IMG/VR virus record: IMGVR_UViG_3300005523_000022
Span: 1 to 22,242 of that record
DNA from: a virus
DNA length: 22,242 nt
Direction: 5' to 3' (one strand)
The translations under genes were made by a program, and so were the position numbers. The notes beneath the pieces were generated by a model, which saw only the letters and a program-made list of their open reading frames with translations, had not been told where the DNA came from and searched no databases. Shown one piece after another: positions 16,369 to 22,242 of this stretch (positions are counted from its first letter, which is position 1; each line of letters starts with the position of its first letter).

Positions 16369-16955
16369 TAAAAGTTCTTATATAAGTCTAAGACTCTCTT
16401 AATGTGGTCTGGAAAAGCAACATTATCTCGTTGTGAAGAACTTGAAGCATTTTGTATACTGGCTCCCTGTATTGTCCTTCGCTCTTTGTGTTCGTCTTTC
16501 AAGTAGTAAGTAATTAAATCAATTACCGCAAGTTCTAAATCTTTTGGTGTTGCGCTGTATCCTGCGGTATAAACTACTTTAACAGCACCAACTCCTCGAG
16601 GCCAGTTTTGGTAGCTTCCAGAGTTAGTTCTAAGAATACTATCTGTTGTAGTATCTAAGTAATATTCATGTGCACCTGTAGTAAGTGTAGTGTAAGACGT
16701 AGAATATGACTGACGTTCTTGAACACTTACAATCGAATTGACAGGGCTTTCAGTTAGTTGTACTACATGAGTACCCCAATCAATATTAAATTCTTCCGTT
16801 TTATTTGAAGAGTAAAAATCTACAATACTGTTACCACAATAAGTTTTTACTAATTGACTCACAGAAGGAATTAACGCATTAATTCTCAAGTCCTCTTTTG
16901 GAGTACTTAAGCCCTCTGCTTCTTTATAACTTGCTAATGTAATTAAATCCGCCAT
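16368..16955 (-). CDS. Head-tail connector protein (HK97 gp6-like adaptor)
   Basis: This 195-aa protein follows the capsid gene, where the HK97 gp6-type adaptor sits that docks on the portal ring and links to neck proteins. The N-terminus (TLASYKEAEGLSTPKEDLRINALIPSV, residues 6-32, listed here by its ends only) is the alpha-helical first repeat typical of these adaptors: a helix, then a loop with charged residues, then a helix with a conserved hydrophobic face. The centre is beta-rich (VQLTESPVNSIVSV, about 65-78), then VVYTAGYSATPKDLELAVIDL (127-147), which matches the V-x-Y-x-A-G-Y-...-P-x-x-l-x-x-A segment of the gp6 family. The C-terminal helix region is near residues 183-195. The last base of its TAA is the first base of the next ATG (TAATG). 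The SD before its own ATG is weak and lies directly behind the terminator hairpin. Confidence 0.8.
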   Translation of the reverse strand: MADLITLASYKEAEGLSTPKEDLRINALIPSVSQLVKTYCGNSIVDFYSSNKTEEFNIDWGTHVVQLTESPVNSIVSVQERQSYSTSYTTLTTGAHEYYLDTTTDSILRTNSGSYQNWPRGVGAVKVVYTAGYSATPKDLELAVIDLITYYLKDEHKERRTIQGASIQNASSSSQRDNVAFPDHIKRVLDLYKNF

Positions 16956-16965
16956 AAGTAAATTA

Positions 16966-16998
16966 GTAAAAACTTGGGGGAGGAGAACCTCCCCCAGT
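16966..16998 (-). terminator. Intrinsic terminator after the capsid gene
   Basis: In the 57-bp gap after the capsid stop, the minus strand reads GGGGGAGG, loop TTCT, CCTCCCCC (16995-16976): an 8-bp GC-rich perfect stem with a 4-base loop. It is followed after AAG by TTTTT (16972-16968). Flanking A/T bases can lengthen the stem. This is a convincing Rho-independent terminator. It would uncouple high capsid expression from the downstream connector genes, which then depend on read-through. Confidence 0.85.
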
Positions 16999-17012
16999 TT
17001 ATTAAGCTAATA

Positions 17013-18998
17013 TTAAGCTTGATATTTCAGCTTAACTGAAGGGTAGTTGCCTGCAAAGCCTGCAACCAGCTCTTCAAAGCCAAGAGCTTGTGAAGCAATA
17101 AGCGCTGTACGCTGCTCCTTCACAATGTAGTCAGTCTCAATGTTAACTCCTCTGAGTCGAGGAATAACATAGTTGTTGACATTAACAGCGACAGCTGCAG
17201 TACCAACAGGACTAGAACCGCTTCGAGTGATCAGGTCACTGGCGACTACGGGGCTTCCGTATACTTCACCAACGATACCTTGTACTCTTGCAGCAAGCTC
17301 AGGAGTAACTTCATTTGCTTTCGCAAAATCGTCATCTTGCAACAACTCGTAGTAACCTGACATGTTAACGATATACGCTACTTCTGCAGGGTCGAGTCCG
17401 TACTTGCCCATATTACCACGTGCTTTGATAAGCATATCTGTGGTGAGCTTGTCTGCTTCACTGATATCGAGATCAGTAGCAGCAGTTAAGAAAAGGCCTG
17501 AACCTACACCATCTGCTGCAAGACCAGTGTTACCGTTTTCAGTTCCATTTGCGGAAGTGAAACCAGTAATAGTGCCATTACCAAGCATGATGGCTGACTC
17601 CATAGCGCGAGCATGTGCTCGTGCAAGTGCTGAAGTAATCATGGGAAGCATGTTTACAACAGTCTGCTCGTCAGTGTCATTGGTAATAAAGCTACCAGAT
17701 ACCAATCGATAAGCTCTGAGTACTTTCTGCTCTACGTTGAAAGCATCAGTCGCTGCACCAGCATTGTTGAAATTACTTTCTACAATGTTTGTGGTTGCAT
17801 CAAGACCAGTAGTCGCCCACTGTGCATTAGTTGCATCAGGAACGATAGGCATAACGGTTGCTCCGCTATCTACAGGTATTTCTCGGAAAAGGCCTGCAAC
17901 CTTAGTGTACATACGTACTTCTTCCTCGAAAGTGTTGCTGATGAGTGTATCTAGCTTAACGCTAGGAGTGATTGCAGTTACACCAACGGTCTTCTCACGA
18001 AGATCCTTCATGTATTCTGTGTCGTCGCCCTTTCGAGTTATAAGACCAAGAATTTTTGCATTTAAAAACTCTTTGCCATAGGACTCAAGAGTCTTAGAAC
18101 GATCAGAGAAATCACGCTTACTGTTACGCATAGCTTCAAGCTCCTCTGCTTTTTCCTTGAGTTGAGCCTCATATTTTGCAGTTACTTCTGCAATTTGGTC
18201 AACTGTGGCTTTCTCCATGTCTTCTTTTATATCAGACATGAGTTTTTCAGCACCCGACTCAATACCAGTTTGGATTTGAGTCTTAACTTTTTCTGCTTCA
18301 GCAGCCTTAGCGGCTTCTGCTTCAGCAGCCTCTTTTGCTACGGCTTCCGCTGCAGCTTTCTCCTCGGCCTGCTTCATTGCTATTTTAGCAGCAGTTTCCT
18401 CTGCTACTTTTTTCGCAAAAGCTTCCAGGTCGACTTCAGGAGTTTTTGTTTCTTCAGACATATCTGTCTCCATTGAAGAGGAATCTTCCTCGCTTTTAAA
18501 AGTTTTCTTAAAGTCCTCATAATCCTGCTCAGAATCGAATGACTTTGCCAGAGAAAAGGTCGCTGCTTGGTTACAAGGTACAGATACAACTGATACCTCA
18601 AACAACTCAGCATCCTTAATCTTTAATCCGTCGGTTTCCTCTAGGTAATCAGCATCCTTGATTCGAAAACCGACAGAAAAAGCTCCAAGGATACCTTCTT
18701 TAACCAGTTGAGATACTGAATCGGGAGCAGATTTAGAGATTTTTGCTTTCATCTCTAGCCCGTCATTAGTAACTTTCATTTGGGTTGCACGCCCAATTGG
18801 TTTATTATAATCATGATTAAAAAGAATTATAGGATTTTTCTCAAAACTTTTTAATCCACCCTTTGACCAAGCTTCGGGCACAATTGTATCTCCCGCTCTG
18901 TCAAAATCTTTCGTGCTTGCCATTCCAGTAATGCAAACACTACCGTCATCGTCTTCAAAAGATTTAAAGGTTGATGTTAAATTAAAAACTTTATCCAT
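17013..18998 (-). CDS. Fused prohead protease - scaffold - major capsid protein
   Basis: One 661-aa reading frame carries three head functions. Residues 1-155 are an HK97-family (S78) prohead protease: FNHDYNKPIGRA (H62), LGAFSVGFR (S108) and ELFEVSVVSVP (E134) match the His/Ser/Glu triad spacing of the family. Residues about 175-300 are Ala/Glu/Lys-rich coiled coil, like the delta/scaffold domain. Residues about 300-661 are an HK97-fold capsid protein (TVGVTAITPSV, PELAARVQGIVGEVYGSPVV, ending GFEELVAGFAG). An earlier ATG at 19082 lies inside the portal gene, but the start at 18998 has AGGAG upstream and overlaps the portal stop by 8 bp, so I prefer it. The protease should cut the scaffold off near residue 290-300. 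Fusion of protease and capsid is uncommon but known in phages. A possible internal start at 18461 is listed separately. Confidence 0.92.
   Translation of the reverse strand: MDKVFNLTSTFKSFEDDDGSVCITGMASTKDFDRAGDTIVPEAWSKGGLKSFEKNPIILFNHDYNKPIGRATQMKVTNDGLEMKAKISKSAPDSVSQLVKEGILGAFSVGFRIKDADYLEETDGLKIKDAELFEVSVVSVPCNQAATFSLAKSFDSEQDYEDFKKTFKSEEDSSSMETDMSEETKTPEVDLEAFAKKVAEETAAKIAMKQAEEKAAAEAVAKEAAEAEAAKAAEAEKVKTQIQTGIESGAEKLMSDIKEDMEKATVDQIAEVTAKYEAQLKEKAEELEAMRNSKRDFSDRSKTLESYGKEFLNAKILGLITRKGDDTEYMKDLREKTVGVTAITPSVKLDTLISNTFEEEVRMYTKVAGLFREIPVDSGATVMPIVPDATNAQWATTGLDATTNIVESNFNNAGAATDAFNVEQKVLRAYRLVSGSFITNDTDEQTVVNMLPMITSALARAHARAMESAIMLGNGTITGFTSANGTENGNTGLAADGVGSGLFLTAATDLDISEADKLTTDMLIKARGNMGKYGLDPAEVAYIVNMSGYYELLQDDDFAKANEVTPELAARVQGIVGEVYGSPVVASDLITRSGSSPVGTAAVAVNVNNYVIPRLRGVNIETDYIVKEQRTALIASQALGFEELVAGFAGNYPSVKLKYQA
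18459..18471 (-). promoter_or_regulatory. Possible internal ribosome binding site and ATG within the protease-capsid ORF
   Basis: On the minus strand GGAG (18471-18468) is followed after six bases by ATG (18461-18459), in frame with the fusion. Translation from here would begin MSEETKTPEVD, at residue 180 of the fusion, and give a 482-aa scaffold plus capsid protein without the protease. Such an N-terminus looks like a normal start of a stand-alone capsid gene. This is inference from SD spacing and domain boundary only; another ATG four codons upstream is also in frame. Confidence 0.4.
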
Positions 18999-20181
18999 CT
19001 TCTTCTCCTTCAGATGGCCTGCCCCCGTCATCGGGGTTTGAAGCAGAACCTGCAATGTTGGCAGGAACTCGAAGATCGTCATATCCTTCTACAGCTTCAA
19101 ATCCTAAAGCGTCTCGCGCTTCGTTTGGCGTTATTATTCCTGCATTTACAAGGGCAGAATAATATTGAGATTGATCACGTAATTCTGGTTGTAAGGCTGG
19201 AATGTTTGTTACGTCTTCCATTATTGAAAACCCAAAAAATCTAGAGTATGCAAAATTTAGTTTTCGTACTATTGGAAGAATCGTTTCAAGATAATACATT
19301 CGCATATTTGGTCGAATATTTGCATTATTTCCTGAGTCTAGCAGTATGGGTGGAACTCCTATCGCTTTTAAAATAATCTTTTCATTTTCTGCGATAGCTG
19401 GTTGGAAGTCTAATTCTTTAAAGTTAACATTCGAGATCGAGTCAACTTCTATTCCACCATCTAATATAAGAGGCCTTCTTCCACCTGCATCGGGTCTGTA
19501 TCTAATTGACCACGATTGAATCATTCTTTCTTTTATTTTTTCTGAAAGCGTATTCGGAGACTTTAGTACTAATCCTGGTACGGCTCCGTTCTTAAAAAAG
19601 TTATCTTGAAACTGCCTCATGTTTGCAGTAAGTTGCATAGTGCGTACTGCAGGCTTTAATCTGGATGTCCCCCTAAATATAGAATAAAAGGCATTTTCTT
19701 TTACGTGTATGATTTCTGCAGGAGCGTAGTCTACATCATTGTAAGTATATTTTTCAACAAAAGTTTTAGAGTCTCCGTGAATAGTTACTTTGTCTGCAGG
19801 AAGATGGTATAAGTGAGCACCATCGTAATAAATAAAAATATTTCCATCAAGTAAAAAGTCAGTTATTAAGTTACGCTTAAAAGCACTAACATCCTGAAAA
19901 GGATTAGGTTCTCTATTCAGTAAAAGAGATACTCTTGATTTTTTAATTCCTTTTACTGAAGCATGGTGCCCTGCAGCAGCTCCAACCGTGTGAGGAATTT
20001 CTGATACATCGTCTACAACGATATTTACTCCACGGTTTACAATCTCAAGAGTTTCATAGTATGTTTCATAATTCTGAGTATATTCACGAGACGTTTCGGT
20101 AGCTTGACCTAGATACTGCTGAATTGGATTCAGCTTCTCCACATCTTCTTCTCTTCTCAAGAATATGTCATACCATGCCAT
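18991..20181 (-). CDS. Phage portal protein, HK97 family
   Basis: This 396-aa protein forms the dodecameric ring at the capsid vertex through which DNA is packaged and ejected, and which nucleates prohead assembly. Family-like features are LLNREPNPF (87-95), the segment FLLDGNIFIYYD (109-120), FRGTSRLKPA (169-178), FFKNGAVPGLVL (195-206) and ENEKIILKAIGVPPILL (265-281). The last is the conserved I-x-x-x-(G/N)-V-P-P-x-(L/M)-L segment of HK97-type portals. The C-terminus is acidic and Gly/Ser-rich (after about residue 372). Length is usual for the family. The ATG at 20181 sits inside the end of the HNH gene. The last 8 bp overlap the start of the protease/capsid gene. Confidence 0.94.
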   Translation of the reverse strand: MAWYDIFLRREEDVEKLNPIQQYLGQATETSREYTQNYETYYETLEIVNRGVNIVVDDVSEIPHTVGAAAGHHASVKGIKKSRVSLLLNREPNPFQDVSAFKRNLITDFLLDGNIFIYYDGAHLYHLPADKVTIHGDSKTFVEKYTYNDVDYAPAEIIHVKENAFYSIFRGTSRLKPAVRTMQLTANMRQFQDNFFKNGAVPGLVLKSPNTLSEKIKERMIQSWSIRYRPDAGGRRPLILDGGIEVDSISNVNFKELDFQPAIAENEKIILKAIGVPPILLDSGNNANIRPNMRMYYLETILPIVRKLNFAYSRFFGFSIMEDVTNIPALQPELRDQSQYYSALVNAGIITPNEARDALGFEAVEGYDDLRVPANIAGSASNPDDGGRPSEGEEDG

Positions 20182-20533
20182 GTTTTTCTCTTTGTATCTC
20201 TACCCAACGCTTTTGCTTATGCACTGTGCCTAAGCCAGGATCTCTTCCGTATACTTTATGTAATTGTCTGTGATGATTATGGCATAGAGTAACAGTATGT
20301 ACATATAATTCGTCTTGGTGTTCCTCTATAAAGTCTTCTCTTATCGCCAGAATGTACTTTGGGTCTAAGTTATTTTCTCGTAACCACTTATGCACTAAGG
20401 GTGCTAAGGTATAATAATGGTGAAAATCAAGTTGAGTCTCTACCCCGCAAATATAGCACTTTGAATCCTTTTGGTACTTATTCTTCGCTTTATCTCGGAT
20501 ATATTTTACTATATCTCGTTTGAGTTCGGCCAT
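20168..20533 (-). CDS. HNH endonuclease
   Basis: This 121-aa protein has the HNH/zinc layout. CYIC (C26, C29) and C84-x2-H87 provide likely zinc ligands. DFHHY (residues 36-40) gives the catalytic His pair, and LCHNHHRQLHKVYG (83-96) supplies the second half of the beta-beta-alpha-metal fold. In HK97-like phages an HNH protein beside terminase and portal stimulates terminase cutting and is needed for packaging (HK97 gp74 is the known example). Placement between terL and portal makes that the best guess; a free-standing homing endonuclease is the alternative. The ATG at 20533 is the first in-frame start after the promoter. The SD is weak. The 3' end overlaps the portal start by 14 bp, suggesting translational coupling. 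Confidence 0.88.
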   Translation of the reverse strand: MAELKRDIVKYIRDKAKNKYQKDSKCYICGVETQLDFHHYYTLAPLVHKWLRENNLDPKYILAIREDFIEEHQDELYVHTVTLCHNHHRQLHKVYGRDPGLGTVHKQKRWVEIQREKHGMV

Positions 20534-20566
20534 CGGGTTTTTGATTTTCTAATTTTCAGTAAGAGA

Positions 20567-20595
20567 ATTATATCTAGTTTGAGGTACTATGTCAA
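20567..20595 (-). promoter_or_regulatory. Perfect consensus sigma70-type promoter upstream of HNH-portal-capsid genes
   Basis: Read on the minus strand, the 84-bp gap after terL holds TTGACA (20595-20590), exactly 17 bases, then TATAAT (20572-20567). Both hexamers match the bacterial housekeeping sigma consensus at all positions with the optimal spacer. The expected start point is near 20560, about 27 bases before the HNH ATG. This would let host RNA polymerase start transcription of HNH, portal and protease/capsid independently of the upstream terminase. The short leader has no clear SD sequence. Confidence 0.85.
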
Positions 20596-20617
20596 TAACT
20601 ATTTTTGACTAGGTATC

Positions 20618-21922
20618 CTAAAAACTTGTTGCTGAAGTCTCAAATGAGTATAATGCATACCGTAACGCATCCGCCATGTGTGATGCGTAATTGTGTTTCG
20701 GTTTCTCTTTCATTAGGTTAGGATTGGAGTCCCACTGGTATTGATCTAGCGCTGAAAGAGATTCTTTACAGGTTTGTTCAACAAGTAATTTATCATTGTC
20801 TACTATTCCTGCAACGTGTGCTATACCGTCGAGAACGGATTTCTTTGCGTTAATTGTTGATATATCATAATTCTGAGCGAAGTCAAAACGGGTCTGCTGT
20901 GCAGCAGAATCAATGTAAATATAGTCAATATCCCATTTATCAATCATAGTTTGTATTTGCTTTGCATGCGTTTCAGTAGTCTGTTCTGCGTCTAAGTACT
21001 CATCCAGTAGGTAATACTTTTCTTCATCCCAGTCATACCCAATTACACAAAAAGCCGTCGGATCTCTGTAACCCACATCGAGCCCTGCAAATACATCCAT
21101 CTTTGACGAATCAATTTCTTCAAAGTTTCCGATGCAGTCTTCATGGTTAAAGTTCCAGATCTGACCTTCATATGTATTAAAGTCGGCTTCGTACTCTTGT
21201 CTAAATTCGGCTTCGGACATAGATTTTCTAGCTTCTGCAATATCCATTTCAGACATACGCGGATTATCTTTATAAGTAGCACGAATAGACGCCCACTCTT
21301 TGAATTCATCTGTAAATCCCCTATAGAAAAAATCTGAGAACCAGTTATTTTTTCCTCTTGGTGTGCTTATAAAGATTGCTTTTGAGTTATCTTTATCAAG
21401 CGTCGGTCGGAGGGCAACATTGAATGCGTCTCTCCCGTCAGCCAGAGCTGCCTCGTCAAAAATAATAAGATCATAGGAGCGACCAACACAGCTATCCACT
21501 TGATTGACAGACCCCATACGTATTGTTGACCCATTTGTAAGCTCTATAACCTTGTCTTTTGCATTGTCTTTTGCTACTTCTAAGTCAAAGTGCTTTATCA
21601 AATTTCTTTGTAAATCAAAAGAAATCTGAGACAAGGCATAGTTGGGGGACATTATGAGTATGTTAGAGTTGGGCACTAATGATACCAGCTGCCCTATTAT
21701 ATTTGCGATGTAGGTTTTACCCTGCCTTCTCGAAACTGCCGCACATACAAAACGGTATTTCGGATTATTTATCGCGTTGATAATCGCCACCTGACTAGCA
21801 AGTGGCGTCACGCCGAGTAGCTCCAAATATGGGTCTACTGGTAATTTAAGAAACCTTGTCTCAGATTGTAAATCTAATAGCTGGTCTGACGTTACGTCTT
21901 TCCTACTAATTTCTACTGCCAT
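20618..21922 (-). CDS. terL: Phage terminase large subunit (TerL)
   Basis: This 434-aa ATPase/nuclease drives DNA into the prohead and cuts the concatemer. The ATPase domain shows a Walker A-type loop SRRQGKT (residues 64-70), a Walker B LIIFDEAA (152-159, D156/E157) and the coupling motif STPRG (186-190). The C-terminal RNase H-like nuclease shows GLDVGYRDPTA (280-290, acidic D282), YIDSAA (336-341, D338) and HMADALRYAL (415-424, D418), the three acidic positions expected of TerL nucleases. Length is typical for the family. The ATG at 21922 is preceded by AGAGG at good spacing. No small-subunit gene is seen in the window; it may lie upstream. The gene ends at a TAG, followed by a promoter and the HNH gene. 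Confidence 0.96.
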   Translation of the reverse strand: MAVEISRKDVTSDQLLDLQSETRFLKLPVDPYLELLGVTPLASQVAIINAINNPKYRFVCAAVSRRQGKTYIANIIGQLVSLVPNSNILIMSPNYALSQISFDLQRNLIKHFDLEVAKDNAKDKVIELTNGSTIRMGSVNQVDSCVGRSYDLIIFDEAALADGRDAFNVALRPTLDKDNSKAIFISTPRGKNNWFSDFFYRGFTDEFKEWASIRATYKDNPRMSEMDIAEARKSMSEAEFRQEYEADFNTYEGQIWNFNHEDCIGNFEEIDSSKMDVFAGLDVGYRDPTAFCVIGYDWDEEKYYLLDEYLDAEQTTETHAKQIQTMIDKWDIDYIYIDSAAQQTRFDFAQNYDISTINAKKSVLDGIAHVAGIVDNDKLLVEQTCKESLSALDQYQWDSNPNLMKEKPKHNYASHMADALRYALYSFETSATSF

Positions 21923-21930
21923 GTTAACCT

Positions 21931-22230
21931 CTAATGGTCTGTTTTACTCTTACTAGTTCCTGCATACAGACCAAACCAAGCTGCTCCAGCACCTACAATT
22001 ACTGATATAAGTCCTGATTGCTCAAGGTTGGGGTCTGGAAGATCCATGAACCACATTGTGCTGTAGTACAGAAGAAAGATGTAAACACTTAAAAACAAAC
22101 GTGGAAAGATTCTCCAACTATCTACAGCCTGTGCCATAAATATGACTTTTTGCCAAGGATTACGAGTATCTTGGTCTTCAAGTTCTCGTATCCTGTCTTT
22201 TAGCTTGGATTGTTCTTGGAGTAGCTCCAT
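21931..22230 (-). CDS. Small two-TM membrane protein, possible holin
   Basis: This 99-aa protein starts with a charged amphipathic segment (residues 1-22, rich in E/K/R/L/Q, likely short coiled coil). Two hydrophobic segments follow: about residues 42-62 (FPRLFLSVYIFLLYYSTMWF) and about 73-91 (GLISVIVGAGAAWFGLYAG), then a short basic/polar tail. Size, two membrane spans and position just before the terminase fit the small holin-like membrane proteins found near packaging genes in marine phages, and recall GTA-type holins. A holin would permeabilise the inner membrane at lysis. No endolysin is visible in the window to support that role, so another inner-membrane function is possible. Its TAG stop lies 8 bp before the terminase ATG, so the two are probably co-transcribed. 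I see no strong Shine-Dalgarno (SD) sequence before the ATG at 22230, so the start is only likely. Confidence 0.6.
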   Translation of the reverse strand: MELLQEQSKLKDRIRELEDQDTRNPWQKVIFMAQAVDSWRIFPRLFLSVYIFLLYYSTMWFMDLPDPNLEQSGLISVIVGAGAAWFGLYAGTSKSKTDH

Positions 22231-22242
22231 AAATTTACTGAG

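Noticed and set aside
16736-16745. Plus-strand TTGACA inside the connector gene, as well as others inside coding regions
   Set aside because: No TATAAT-like hexamer follows at 16-18 bases and no plus-strand gene lies downstream.
19001-19082. Earlier ATG (19082) that would extend the protease-capsid protein by 28 residues
   Set aside because: The extension lies wholly inside the portal gene in another frame, while the ATG at 18998 has AGGAG and the usual short overlap, and the protease fold begins there.
20168-20533. HNH gene as a mobile homing endonuclease inserted in the module
   Set aside because: Its 14-bp overlap with the portal gene, its own promoter and the known terminase-HNH-portal order in HK97-like phages favour a resident packaging gene; no intron or interrupted gene is seen.

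Overview
The window is a contiguous stretch of the late (virion) gene module of a tailed double-stranded DNA bacteriophage with the general plan of a siphovirus. All genes lie on the minus strand, so transcription runs from about 22.2 kb down to position 1. Adjacent genes overlap by a few bases (TAATG or ATGA junctions) or are separated by less than about 110 bp. There is no stretch of 300 bp without a gene. The DNA is AT-rich by eye. The style of the proteins (glycine/serine/threonine-rich beta modules, a large tail hub) resembles uncultured marine phages, but no sequence here identifies the host. I see no tRNA, integrase, CRISPR array, insertion sequence or attachment site.

In transcription order the layout is: small two-TM membrane protein (possible holin); terminase large subunit; an 84-bp gap with a perfect TTGACA-N17-TATAAT promoter; HNH endonuclease; HK97-type portal; one long ORF fusing an HK97-family prohead protease, an Ala/Glu/Lys-rich coiled-coil scaffold segment and an HK97-fold major capsid protein; a strong intrinsic terminator; head-tail connector; a 464-aa neck/tail-completion candidate with a large unrecognised N-terminus; tail-terminator candidate; a 542-aa tail-tube-like protein carrying apparent inserted domains; a second perfect TTGACA-N17-TATAAT promoter followed at once by a G5/C5 hairpin; a second, smaller tail-tube-like protein; two overlapping tail-assembly-chaperone ORFs in a +1 (or -2) frame relation; a 1447-aa tape measure protein; a 266-aa distal/minor tail protein; and a giant tail hub/attachment protein. 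The hub gene is open from position 5865 to the window edge (at least 1955 codons), ends beyond the window and contains an FnIII-like domain and three tandem beta repeats.

Together these genes package DNA (terminase, with HNH as likely partner), build the prohead (portal, protease, scaffold, capsid), join head to tail (connector and completion proteins) and build a long tail (tube, chaperones, tape measure, distal proteins, hub). The least ordinary points are: the protease-capsid fusion with a possible internal translation start that would yield capsid protein without protease; the paired tail-tube paralogues separated by a promoter plus hairpin; the unusual frame relation of the chaperone ORFs; and two exact sigma70-type promoters embedded in what would otherwise look like one late operon. 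I did not find a clearly new defence or regulatory system.
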